Shown piece after piece: positions 36,151 to 47,603 of a stretch of DNA of 64,000 nt. A model generated the notes under the pieces. The model had not been told where the DNA came from, did not search any database, and saw only the letters and a program-made list of their open reading frames with translations. Origin of the DNA: Terana coerulea (taxonomy: Eukaryota > Basidiomycota > Agaricomycetes > Polyporales > Phanerochaetaceae); NCBI GenBank assembly GCA_024811115.1, contig JAKOGH010000142.1, positions 372,001 through 436,000 of the forward strand, read 5' to 3'. Within the stretch, counting starts at the first letter, position 1. Each line of letters opens with the position of its first letter. A program made the translations under genes and the position numbers.

Positions 36151-37319
36151 TCATACCTTCTTGATTTTCATCTCCCAATACCCATCTTTCCCCTTCGTCA
36201 CTCCTTCCAGCCCGACCTTGTCCATCAAGAAGTCTACCCTCTTTACACCCTTCGCCCGCTCCTCCGCATTTGAGCCACATCTGTCTGCCCAAGCGAGCGC
36301 AATTCCTTCTCGTGCGGCCTCGTCCATCTCGTTGTTGTAGTAGTCTTCCGATGAAATTGGTGTCATCATGCACAGCCAAATAGCTTCGAACATCTCGTGC
36401 AATGTGACACCGACAGGATTCCTAGTCCGGGCTTCGATGTACCAAGGGAAGTGGGGACTGTAGAAGACCATCGTGGGCAGAGGCGGTTCACAAGCGTAGC
36501 GATTTAGATCCCACGGGTTCACGGCACGAGGCAGTTCTCGAAAGCGGATGTTGTCCGGGCTTTCTCGGAGGTCCAGAAACATTGTTGGCGAGGACGATGA
36601 ATATCGAATATACGGATTTAAGGCGACTTTGGGCGTACTAAATGAGCCTGGTATAACGCGTCTTAGTACCCTTTGAAGCTGATGAGATTCCATGGCATAC
36701 CTCTACGCGCCGCCGACTTCGGCCTCGGAGAAAGATGTAGCAGTGACCCAAGCGCTGCCAACGTAGGCGACCTAGACATCGAAAAATCCGATCTCCACTC
36801 GCGGGGTGGTCGCTTGTCATTCTCGCTCACAGAGCTTGTCCACGATCGCGCTCGGGATAGATCACTATTCGCCGAGGACGGACTCGAGTCCGATGAGAAT
36901 GGGGTGCGCGCACGGGAGGACGACCGTCTGGTTAACGAGCGTGATGGGGACATCGATCCAAATCGCCCCTTCTCCTCCTCCCATTGCCGAGCAGCCTCTA
37001 CGTGTACCCAGTCCTCATTCCCTCGCGCCACTGTTCCTGTGGGAATAGGCACCTGTGTGACCGCTGGTGACGCAGCAGGCCAGCCAGCTGAGGGTGGGGG
37101 CTGAGGAGGCCACATGGGTGTGAGGACCGTACCTCCCCAGGGCGACCCTTGAGGGTGTCCAAACCCTTCTGGTGCGGGAGCCGTGGCCATCCCCCATTGA
37201 CCAGGAGAGTGAGCTTGCGGCCATCCGGCGCTACTGATCGCCTGCGCGCGTGCAGCGGCGTAGTGGTCGGGGTAGTGGTCGGGATAGCGTTCGACGAGGG
37301 GTGGCATGTCGTCGGCCAT
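36151..37319 (-). CDS. DUF6699-like protein with Pro/Ser-rich N terminus
   Basis: Uncharacterised agaricomycete protein. Two exons, 37319-36701 and 36647-36151, join in frame to 371 residues through a 53-nt intron with GTATGC donor, a good branch site (TACTAAG) and CAG acceptor. The N-terminal half is low complexity: Pro/Gly/Trp-rich, then Ser/Arg-rich. The C-terminal half resembles the DUF6699 pattern found in many mushroom proteins: LNPYIRY, a MFLDLRESP strand, NPWDLNRYACEPPLPTMVFYSP, and VGVTLHEMFEAIW. The biochemical role of that domain is unknown. No signal peptide or membrane segment. The final codons AAG GTA TGA could be an intron donor, so another exon is possible. Confidence 0.68.
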
Positions 37320-38002
37320 TGTTGCGCGAACGGAGGGGTATGCGATGATGTGAGGGTATATGGATGAAAGATAGTGAGCGAAAGGAGAGGTGGATGTAAA
37401 TGAGGGAGCCTCGAGGCGTCGTGGAGGTCAGAGCCTTGAGGCAAGATGTGGGAGGCCGTATATCCGACCTTCCGGATACGGCGTCTTGGAGCTTGACGCC
37501 ACGTCCTGGCGGTGAGGACACCAGAAAGGTAGGCTATCAACATCCTGCACACTCTTGGAGAGGCCATAACGTTGCTCGGATACGGCTACGCTCGAAGGAA
37601 GTCAGCCTGTGCGGTTGCGCAGTATGCAGCGGCTCATCAGCCGACCCAACATGATGCTGGTGGATTATCTGTGTCCTCCGACCGTTGGGGGCACAGTTGA
37701 TAGATGGTAGGAGTACAATGCATACCACAGCCATTTACAAGCCTGGCAGTAACAAGAGGGGTCTTTATATCACCAAGCAGTGATTTACATGGAAAATATT
37801 GCTTGCGCTTGGGCGAACGCTAGCCGCTGCCGCTCAGTCACGGACGGTCCGCGGGTAACACTGTGTCACGGGCGCCACGTCATTTGCGTGACGTACGCGT
37901 GACGTATCTGGCAGGCTCGGGCCTCACGGTCCCCAAGTTTATTCGACACTACCACCACGCCTGCCCAGGCGAAACACTCTGTACCACCACATTTAATCTC
38001 AC
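37320..38002. other. Divergent promoter region, DUF6699-like gene and Lunapark
   Basis: 680 bases between divergently transcribed genes. GACGTACG/CGTGACGT patches recur around 37880-37905 and could be regulatory, but no single motif is convincing. No gene is seen. Confidence 0.35.
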
Positions 38003-39223
38003 ATGGTCCTGTTCGGCAATTGGTTTCGCAGGGTACGGGCATCATCTGCTCACTCATGTTCTTGAGCTCACAATTCGTGTGGCAGAGCCGGCCGGAAGAC
38101 TATGAGCAGGTGCTAGCCCTGCTGGCACTGGACATCCAGAAACGCCAAGAACGCCTCTCGGAGATTCGTCTGCGAGAGCGAAGATGGTCACTCCTTTTCT
38201 CGGTTTATGCACTCGCTTCATGGGTCGCCTACGTCAGCCTGTGGTACACCGACTTCATTCCGACTCTAAGCGGTCACCCGCGGGGCTCGAAGTTTGAGAA
38301 GTCGGTGGAGGCGGTTCCTGTCTTTTCAGGCCCCATTGTGTGCGTGCTATATGTTCACTCAAAGCCTTTCGGTCAACTGACTACTGCGGTACACGTCAGA
38401 ATACTATTTATTCGCCGTATCGTACAAATAGTCTTCACTCGCATAGGGGATACTGAGGGTACGTGTCATCGTTATCACACAAATGCGCCGCACCATTGAC
38501 CCTAATGATAGAGAAACATCTGGTCACACTTCGTAAGCAGCAGAAGGAGAAGGTGGAGGAGATCAAGAAGAAGACCAACTACGACAGTACTCGTACTCTA
38601 ATCGAACGCTACGACGAGAACACGGAGTCCCCACTGCGGAGGCGTGTCCCGGCGGGCGTCGTACCTGCTACTCCTACACCCATGAGAACTCCGAAGCAGA
38701 CTCCCCAACCTGCGAGACTTGCGCCTCCTCAAACCCCTGCACAGGTTAATCCTGCTCTGCAGCAACAACTTTCTCGTGAGTATTCACTATACAACATGTC
38801 ATGACATGGAAAATTGACTTTACCACGCATGGTCATGTAGCGTCACCGCTGAGGCCTATGCCGCCACCCCGCAAGCAGTGGTACGATAAAGTTGCAGACG
38901 CCATCCTCGGAGACGACGAGACCATCACAGCCGCCTCGTCGCGGTACGCCCTCATATGCCAGAAATGTTTCGCGCATAATGGCCTCGTCAAGGAGACCGT
39001 GTGGGAAGAGACTCGTACGTGACTCCGTTTTTCCTTATGCATTCATTGACACAAACCTTCTTCCGCACGAATAGAATACGTCTGCCCCAAATGCGGCTAC
39101 TTCAATCCATCAGCAAGAGCGCTGCGTGAAAAGCGTCAGGGGGCCGCAAGTCGAGCTCGCCGTCGCCGCCCGCACCACAGCCCTTCGCGCCCCCGCTTGG
39201 ACAGCCTGCCGAGCTGGCTATGA
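38003..39223 (+). CDS. LNP1: Lunapark homologue, ER three-way junction protein
   Basis: Predicted ER membrane protein that stabilises three-way tubule junctions. Six exons, 38003-38032, 38086-38339, 38400-38458, 38512-38775, 38841-39014 and 39075-39223, give 309 residues with no break. Features in order: a short N terminus (MVLFGNWFRR); a helix with DIQKRQERLSEIRLRERR; TM1 (FSVYALASWVAYVSLWY); TM2 (VFSGPIVILFIRR); a basic coiled coil; a Pro/Thr-rich linker; then the Lunapark zinc ribbon with CQKC and, 17 residues on, CPKC followed by GYFNPSARALR. The four cysteines and the N/A/R-rich tail are diagnostic. The 10-codon first exon is small but its splice (AGG|GTACGG) restores the conserved N-terminal frame. 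Confidence 0.9.
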
Positions 39224-39707
39224 ACGATATCGACCCTCGTGACTTGGAAGGACCAGCCAATGTGTGTCGATGGGGATGTTGGCTCTTCTTGATCTTATTC
39301 GTGTATATTATGTCCTTTTGACTACAACATTTGCATCTCTCTTACTGATGCAGATCAGCTAAGACGCGACGTTGGTGTAAGTTATGACCACAATACTCAG
39401 TTTCCGATGGTCAGACTCCGTTTCTGGCTGTCGATCGGTAAGGAGGGCTCTGCTCTACACGCGCAACATCCCTCTGCAATATGTTAACGGTATAAGAAGT
39501 TAGAACCTCTTGCGTGTATCAGGCCTCCCAGACTGCAAGGCCTTTATCTTCTATTTTCTTAGTTCTGAATTCTAAGAACTTTGAATGATTGCTGAGGTCT
39601 GGGTTCCAACTCTTGAGTCCTGACTCCTGAGTCCTGGGTATGACAAAAATAAGAAGGCTGTCGGAGGGGCTGAAATCCCACACGAAAACAAAGACGTTGT
39701 CTTTATC
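39224..39707. other. Intergenic, Lunapark to tRNA-Gly
   Basis: About 480 bases, AT-richer than the genes. Around 39610-39640 a TGAGTCCTGACTCC-type motif repeats imperfectly. Nothing else is recognised. Confidence 0.35.
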
Positions 39708-39779
39708 TACACCGAACGGGAATCGAACCCGTGCCGCTTGCTTGGAAGGCAAGCATGATAACCACTTCACCATCGGTGT
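39708..39779 (-). tRNA. tRNA-Gly (anticodon UCC)
   Basis: Read on the minus strand, a 7-bp acceptor stem (ACACCGA with TCGGTGT), a D arm, an anticodon arm CTTGC/GCAAG with loop CTTCCAA, and a T arm with GGTTCGATTCCC form a complete cloverleaf. The anticodon is TCC, decoding GGA. No intron. A T-rich stretch just past the 3' end is compatible with polymerase III termination. Confidence 0.92.
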
Positions 39780-40007
39780 GCTTAATTAAGTGTCGGTAAT
39801 ACATACTATCAAGGTAACCTCACCCTCTGCGACGAGATCATTTTGATCATGAGTAAGTTCAAAGTGGTCTACATTACTTACATATAATGTCCACTAGCAT
39901 GCACCCGCCCAGCTACATATATACTATACGTAGCCATACATAGTGGTTTCGGTGGCGATATCGCTCGTATACCGCACGCACTTACCCTCTTTCGCCAAAA
40001 CGCCTTC

Positions 40008-41408
40008 TCAAGCTGTCTTCCTCAACTCCCCAATGATCCTCTCATGACTCTTCTTCGCCGACAGCGCCCAGAGCCTAGGGACACTCTTGTCGTCCCTCTG
40101 CATACTCGCCTCGTAGAAGACCTCGTACGACCACGGGCCCACCCAGCCTGTTTTCAAGCATGCTCTGATCACGTCAAGCACTGGGAGGTAGCCCTCGAAG
40201 CCCTCCTGCTCTGCGTCGGACAGCTGCACGCTGGCCTTCTCTGTCTGTAGCGCTTCAACGACGCCGTCCATGAAAGGGAGCGGTCGCCAAGCGTCGGACC
40301 AGGCGTACAAGGGGTCGATGCCCTGCTGAGACGCGGCATCCTTCAACTGCTCCGGCGTGACCTTGCGCGAGCCGTCGGAGATCTGGAGATAGTATATCTT
40401 GTCGGCCGGGATGGTCTTTGCTGAGGTTCTCGAGGGATGCGCGGAGGGTTTGTTCGGCGTCAGGTAGGACGTACGACGGAGATGTTGGGGACGCGTAGGC
40501 CCGCGCTGCATTTGACGGTGTGAGGATGCGGACGCGAAGATGAGCTAGCGAAGAGGACGTACCGGCGATCTGGAAGGTATCAAGACAGAGACCAAAATTC
40601 GGTCTGTCAACGCGTTTACAGATCTCCCAGGTGTGCTCCCAGGTATTTCTGCACGACTACTGTTGTGAATCGTTTCGAACAGTAGCCGAGAATTGGTACG
40701 CACATATGAACCCCCCAAGCCCACATCTCATATGCGCTGTAGGGATTACGTTACGACCTTCACCTTTCGCGCCTCTGACTCGGAGTTCAGACATACATGC
40801 GAATTGGAGGATCCTGCTCTGGCAGCTAAGGCTGCAAGCTCCCGCAAGTCCCGCACGATGATATCGTAGTCGCCGCTGGACTCGGGATCATCGGACGAGC
40901 CGACTTGAATCATTGTACATTTCAGCTCCTACAAAATTTTCTTATAAGAGGCGGTAGAAGACGAGAGAGAGGCGCGAGCATACCTTGAATATATTAAACC
41001 ACGCTTGTGCGCGGTCAAGGTTCTCCTGTCGCTTTTTCTCGTCTTGGTAGCCCTCGAACCTCGAGAACCTATCCAGACCTCCGTCCTTGCGTACGTTTCA
41101 GCCCACAGATGGTTCATGTACTTACGGGTGTACAACCAGCACATGCAGTCCTAGCTCTTCGCAAAGCGAGCCGATTTTCTTCGAAATCTGGAGAAGCTTA
41201 TCCAGATCGCCTTGCCCGCTCTGGGTCCAACTCCTCGTAATCTCCATCGAACTCTACTCGCAGCGAATTTTTCGAGGTCTGGGAAGCCTATCTCTACCTC
41301 AGTGAAGCCGGCATCACGGATGGCCTGGAGTTTGAGGGGGAGCGTATGGTTGGGATGCATGCCCGCCGAGTCCGTCGAATAAGCTGGAGGAGTTGTAAAT
41401 TCTGCCAT
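40008..41408 (-). CDS. Xylose isomerase-like TIM-barrel protein
   Basis: Predicted sugar-phosphate isomerase/epimerase-fold enzyme. The arrangement recalls fungal 3-dehydroshikimate dehydratases, but the substrate is not established. On the minus strand the ATG is at 41406-41408 and TGA at 40008-40010. Readable blocks in order: LKLQAIRDAGFTEVEIGFPDLEKFA; a VEFDGDYEELD loop; LCEELGLHVLVVHP; the ELKCTMIQVGSSDDP strand; VDRPNFGLCLDTFQIAG; IPADKIYYLQISDGS; and a C-terminal GPWSYEVFYEASM strand. Conserved Glu, Asp and His of the metal-binding barrel are consistent with these. At least three one-base frame breaks are inferred, near 41280, near 41230 and in the A run at about 40416-40418, so the exon model is approximate. 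The extreme N terminus before AIRDAGF is short. Confidence 0.72.
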
Positions 41409-44400
41409 GACTGAAGGTGCAAAGGAATCTTAGGGTTAACGCGTCAGCAAGTGACGGTAGAAGACAAGGTCAATATTATTTTCTTTTTACAGCACGCTTT
41501 TGTTTGGCCCGCGACTCTGACGATGCCATGCAGGTGCTATGATGGCGCGTGACGTCATACGTCGCGTCGACCAAACCTCGACGACTGGACCTCAACTTTG
41601 TACTACCGTACTTACCAAACACCAGGAAGTACAGGAAGTACGCGTGCCACGAAAGCGTAGTATAATTTGGCGAGGGTAAGCGTAATTTCTGCTCACCTAC
41701 CGGCCGTTCAAAAGCTCTCGGATACTGTATCGATATAGCTTCGGTTTACATGTTTGCCACGAACCCGCGAAACGATCGACGTTGTACACGGGGCCGAATT
41801 CAGAGCTTTTAATCTACTATGGGCTGAAGGTAAGTAACGTCAATGGCGTCCACCTCGGCCTCTCGTACTGTCCCTACTGCCGGTCAGACTTGTGCCTCAC
41901 TAGTCACTGTCAATGGCAATTCTGTTCGTGCTGTTGCGTGGTATTTCCGGGAAACTTGGGCAGCAAACCTGTGTTTGAATGCCTTTACTCTTCATCCCCA
42001 TCCCTTTTTCCTCCCTGAAGCGATTCTTCAGTTTACAGAGCAATTGCTGCAGTGCCGCCGGTCCCCTGCGGCCACGAAGGAGAAGAGCGCCCGATCCAAA
42101 CATGGACAAGCAACGCGTCTCGCGTTGTTTTGTCCCTGCTTGGCTCCTGGCGCCTGTCAGCCACTCCTCGCCAGCCTCAAAAGGCTTCGTCGTCCGCCCG
42201 GTCTTGTTTCTCCCCACTCTCACCTAAACCACTACCATTCACACTGCGAACCAGCTCTACAAAACTATTCACTAATCATCCCGCTCGACCCCCCTCTCAA
42301 GTACGCAATACTCCACCTTCGGTTCGTGCATGGGTCTCGTTTCCAACGTTCGCGTCGCCAATGTTCACCCCTGCAGCAGTAAGTCCTCGGCGACTAAATT
42401 CACGTTTTATTCGCACTAACATAGATATTCTTGACCTCTAGCACGTCCTCCCGTAATTCCTCGCAAGACTTCTCGATGACAGGCATAACTCTTCCAGGAC
42501 TCACCGACTGATGGCCACCTGGCGGCCACCCGGTCGAGCATCTCCGCGATGGTGGCCTCTCCCGTCTTGAAGGCTTTAATTCCGCAATATCTCGCTAGAA
42601 TTTCTCAATGGCCTCTATACCAGCATGCTCTCAGTTTCGCTACCCGCACCATGCCTGTCCGCGACCACCAGCTGCCTTCCATCACCGCTGCTGTTTACCG
42701 TAAGCAACGACTACACGGACCTATCGAATTTCACTGACACGATACTGTGCTCTACAGATCCTCACCCCGCAGACGTAGCTGTGATATCTGGGCAACGTTC
42801 TTCATCCGGCGACCTGTGTATATGCGGTCTGGCTCGTCGACCTTCTGGTACTTTTCTTGGTGGCCATCACCGTCGCTTGGTTCATTCCAACAGCTTCGAC
42901 ATTATTCTCTCCACCTGCGGCCATCTCTCTTGACTTGACTTCCTTCCGACCGTGTTCGGCCCCTCAAGATCGGCACTACGTCTACCGTCTCGTCTTCGCG
43001 ACTGAATGTATGTGCCTTGTGGTATCTTGCTTGCTTCTCGGCTCCGGTCTCCGTGGATGTACTCCGACCTCGCGGACCCTTGGCTCGACTTTCTACCTGT
43101 AGGCTCTCTTCAAGTTCTTGCGGCCATATGCGGTGGGAAATACTTTATTGTCGTCCGTTCTGGGTATATGCGATATCTCTTCCGACCTCGCATCTCTTGG
43201 CGACGTTTGCTTCTCCACTTCTTTTGTCGATGGCCGAACTCACTGCTTGACTAGTCTTGTCTGCTTTTACTTTCCTAGTGCTTCCTAGGACCCCGACTTC
43301 TGGCGACGCTCCAATATCTCGGCACTTAACTGTCCGGCCGATGTCGCGTTATTTGCCTCATGGTCGGCGATGCTAGCTCTTCTACTCAAATATCTCTTTG
43401 TTTTCGCTCGATGGCCAGGCTGTCCTCCGACTTCATCCCCAACGGCTCGCATGCCCGCAATATCCTGGATTTACCGCACTCTGATTCCTGCATAGCTGGT
43501 CACCTTCCATGGTTTCTATCCCGCTCTCCTAAAGTATGGACAGCTCGGCTGTATTGATTTTGACTCCTTGCTTGACTTGTCCCCTTCTTCGCCACAACTC
43601 GACGTTCCTGCACTGGTCAGCCCCTGGCGTCAACGATTGTCGATATTGGACTTTGTGACTCTCTTGGCTTCGTGGTCAACCTCTGTCTGCTCTTGGTCTT
43701 CTCTGCCTAGCTGGTGGTTCCTCTCGATCTGTGCACGGGCGATTCCCTTCAATACTGACTCAACCCCTCTTCACTGCTTTCGTTTCTTGACCGCCTTACA
43801 GCCTGAATGCTATCGCTCCTGCCCGGCTGTTTCTACTGCATTTTCCTTGATGCTGGCGACATGTCTTTGGTTCTTGGATTTCTCATGCGGCTTCGCGATG
43901 CTCAGAATACAGAGTCGTAGCGGAAATTGCGTCGAGTGAGCCGGGGGTCTGCGTGACTCGACCCTCCTCCGCTGTCCAGTCTCCTCTGTCACTTCTGGGG
44001 CCACGGTTTGAGTGCTCTGGCGACATCTTTGGCACTTTATTTCACTGCTTGACCTCTTTCATCTCCAGATGGGCTCTCTGCTGTGTAGAGGAATCGGTCG
44101 GGGAGAGGGGAAAAGCGAAGGGAGCGAGAGGGACGAGACGCGAACGAAAGAAGTTATGGCGGAGAGGAGAAAGGGAGGGGTGTCATGGAATGCAGAGAAA
44201 GAGGGGGGGTTATGGGATGCAGAGACATGGTGGCAGGACACTCGGCGGGAGCGGGCAAATGACTGCGACGAAGGGCGAAGCTGCATTGGGAAGGCTTGTA
44301 GCCGGAGAAGGTGCGAGAGGACGTAAAGTCGTGCCGCGGCAAGGTGCGTCAGTTCCTCACCTCGAGGGAGGGCGGACGACTCTCTTGAGCGCGTCCGTCC

Positions 44401-44876
44401 TGGCGCGGACCTTTTCGTGGTCCTCGGGATGAGTACACCGCTTACGATCCCTGCCTTTGGCGACAGTGGTCGTGAGGGGTGGAAACCAACACGCGCCTTA
44501 ATCTGTGGCATTTGCTTGTATGAATGATTGCGTGTTCCCATTTAACCAATGATAGAATGATGCCGAGATGTTCAAAACTATAACGCATAAGCATATCGGA
44601 TCGCGAAAGCCCCAATATAAGATACAGATTGCGGTTGTTATTCTGACCAACTTCCTTGAAATTTTCCAATTGCAACGTACCTTTAGTAGCTTGGGCGTCT
44701 GAGAATCGAGATCCAGCACGTCAGATCCGGGTGAACGTGAAATTGCCATATACGCTAATGTCATACCGGTGGCACGCTCGCTCTCATCACTCCCTCTCGT
44801 ACTCTCATACCTTGTATGACCAAACCCGCTCAGTTGACACCGCGTTGCCAACTGTCTCTCAAGTGTCTCTGAACAC
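41409..44876. other. 3.5 kb gene-free tract with strand asymmetry
   Basis: No coding sequence is supported. From about 41970 to 44070 the plus strand is strongly C+T rich, and from about 44085 to 44300 it flips to G+A rich (for example GAGAGGGGAAAAGCG near 44103). Open frames on both strands are short, overlapping and of low complexity. The last 200 bases upstream of 44877 probably hold the promoter of the first F-box-like gene. No terminal repeats are visible. Confidence 0.45.
41550..41557. promoter_or_regulatory. CRE-type palindrome TGACGTCA
   Basis: A perfect cAMP-response-element palindrome, the site of ATF/CREB bZIP factors, 142 bases upstream of the ATG of the TIM-barrel gene (minus strand). 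The position suits a proximal promoter element. Function is inferred from motif alone. Confidence 0.45.
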
Positions 44877-46974
44877 ATGAGCTGGCAGTCGTTTTCCATG
44901 GAGGACGGCAGCCTGGAAAATGACTCGGATGGGAAGACCAACTGGACCACGGCCGACAGCGCATACAGAGACGTGCATACTACTGCAAACGTTAATTTCA
45001 CAAGTTCAGAAATACTCAACATGGAACAGGAGAATGCCCGGCTGGCCGCACGAGTCGCACAGTTGTCAGAGGAGAATGCAGCACGCCAGTCAACAGTGGC
45101 CTCGTTGAAGGCCGTCCTCGGTCCGATCAGTGTACAAAGTGGCACCCCTCGTCTTCGCGTGCTGCAAGCAGAGTTGGAGCTTACTCGAGGCGAGGTTGCA
45201 TACCTCGAACTGCAGGCGCAGAAACTTTCTACGGAGCTGGAGATATATAATCAGTTGGCCAAGGTGTGTATCGCAATACTCAGGCTCCCATGGTTTGACC
45301 AGCCTCGGTTAACATGTTCTCCACGATCAGTCCATACAGGAAGAAGAACAGCAAGCAGACGTGCTTAGGGCACAAGGTCGAAAACCGTTGCGGCACATCC
45401 ACGGCATAGCCCTGTCCTATATTTTCGAACAAACGTTGCCCCCTACTGGCCTTCTACGGTATTCGCTGTCCGGTGGACCGAACAGCCCGTGGAGTCATGC
45501 TCTCCGGACAGCGAAGGCTCTCGCCCTTGTCAACAGGACCTGGCATGGTGCAGCCCTACCAATGCTGTATCGTGAAGTGGTTCTGCGTCGCGTTGTCCAA
45601 CTCGTCGCTCTTGTGCGTACCATCCGTGGCTCCCCAGAAACGTTCAAGCATCTCCTCCGATGCCTAACGTTGAGCTTCGAAGTTCCGAGCTCCATGCTCC
45701 TGGTGGTCCGACAGAGCTTGGAGTATATCTTGGGGACTTGCCCTGGTTTGAATACCCTGTCGTTGCAATCTGCGTTCCCAATCCACATTCTCTCTGGCTT
45801 CGGTCCTTCTACAACGTCAGCATTACTAGAAGATATATCTCTGCAAGTCGCGCTGCCGCACAATGTAACGTGCTTGCACTTATATAACTATGACACATAC
45901 GCACAATATAGTGTGCCGTTTCTCTCGCTGTCCCGCTCTCTCTCGGTCGTTCGAGCGGCCGCTCACTTGGCTTCACTTTCACTCCATGTCGGTAGAGACG
46001 AGCGGTTCGCGGAGAACGATCCAGTCGAGCTGCTTTCCTTGGAGACGCTTACGTTATGGAACTATGGGCCAAGGGGAGCGGTACTAAGAGACGACTATGA
46101 CTGGGATTTCGCTCAACAACTCCCTCACTCCTTGCACACTCCCAACTTGCGAAGCCTACAATTCCGCCCACACTTTGGGACGAAGGACAGAGCCGGGCTC
46201 CTCCGTTTCATCCGTGACCGTGCGCACGGACTGAAGAACCTGGATATCAGCCGGTGCGGGAAGACGCTGGACACAAAGGGGCAGATCGAAGCAGCAGAAA
46301 TGTGCCCACAGCTGGATCATCTTGTCTTCGCACCGGAGACCAAAGACGCAGTGCAGCACTCTCCGCTGTATGCCAGGAAGATTGCCCTCGTAGATTTTCT
46401 GGTATACGGGGACCCCAAGTCTTGGCCGTCCACCAGCTACCACGGGTGCGGGTGGAAGGATATCCGGTACATCCAGATGAAGCTGCTCCAGTGGTGCCCT
46501 GACGTAGCGTATATCCTGTCCCCGGAGATGGGCCAAGGCACCAAGCACGTCTACGACTTTTTCGGCCTCAGACTCGTAATATGGGACTACGATGTCCGCT
46601 CTCAGCTGCTGTATGCCCACCAGTATGCCCCCACTTTCCCATCAGAGGACTTCGTGACATCGAGCGACAACGATAGCAGTACGACAGACTCGGATGAGGA
46701 CGCGTCGATCGATTCCGAGGAGGTACAATTCGTGAGCCGTACAGCTGAGTTAATACGACAGATGCAGCAGGACTGGGAAGACGAACCGGTGGAGCAGTTC
46801 ACGGAAGAGGAGGTCCTCGCCATGTTCTACGACAATTCATCGGAACTTTTGGAGGATGAGCTCGAGGACTCTTCGTCGGCTGAGGATTTTCTGCAGGATA
46901 TCCTTCATCCCGATTCTAGTCCGCGGTTTAGGTATCAGCAAATTCTGCTCTCTACACCAAGCCCCAGTCCCTGA
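44877..46974 (+). CDS. F-box-like protein A, coiled coil plus acidic tail
   Basis: Predicted substrate-recognition type protein of the large agaricomycete F-box-like family. Exons 44877-45263 and 45340-46974 give 673 residues. The N terminus has an acidic leader, then a coiled coil (NARLAARVAQLSEENAARQS...). The F-box-like segment spans the exon junction region: PLRHIHGIALSYIFEQTLP, then ALALVNRTWHGAALPMLYREVVL. About 350 residues of leucine-rich, irregular repeats follow. The tail is strongly acidic (SDNDSSTTDSDEDASIDSEE and later). The intron (45264-45339) begins GTGTGT and ends ACAG. No break in frame. It has a close tandem paralogue 630 bases downstream with identical intron position, so this is a recent local duplication. 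Targets unknown. Confidence 0.78.
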
Positions 46975-47603
46975 TTGTCGCGGGGAGATATGAAATATAC
47001 ACATTTGCCGGACGGCATCACCTCTTCTGCTTGCTCTCGTATGTCTAAATGTTGTGTTAGTGAAACACACAGCTCTCTGTGTATGTATAAGAGTAGGTAG
47101 CGCATGTATTGTTAGATAAAATGAATGATGCAAAGGTGCGATATACAAGTGTGCGAGACGAGAAGGAGTGTGAACGCGTTGCAAGGTGCGACCACTACGG
47201 CGAGCAACTTGAAGAGAGCGGTAGGTGAGAACTTGGAGCGGAAGCCAGAGACGAGAGAATGCACGGAGAAGAGAGGATAGAATGCGTACATACAAATCAC
47301 TACAGTCAAGCATAGGCATTCCGCGAACTCTTTGACGCATGAACAGCGTCTCTGAATGAAATGGCGACTCTCCCGGAAGCTTTCTAAGGCATCGGGCGTC
47401 TGGATCCATTGATCATATTGCTCTTTACCGTGAAGTCGCCATATGTGACTACCTCTCATCGTGTCCTCCTACACTCATATTCTTTGTATGACGGAAATAT
47501 CTTTGTTGGTCGAATTTTTCCTGTTATGTGCCGGTTTTTACGACTCGATCACTAACGTCGAGTTACAAACAGAGACACGCGCAGTGACGTGCATTCAGAA
47601 GCT
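46975..47603. other. Spacer between the two F-box-like paralogues
   Basis: 630 bases. A minus-strand frame of 190 codons that starts here runs back into gene A and is an antisense shadow. Just upstream of 47604 an in-frame TAA, followed by short similarity to gene A's leader (DVHSEA against DVHTTA), suggests that the N-terminal leader of copy B has been lost or degraded. Confidence 0.45.

Noticed and set aside
36640..36710. Apparent frameshift in the DUF6699-like gene
   Set aside because: A 53-nt intron (36648-36700) with good donor, branch site and acceptor joins the two frames in phase.
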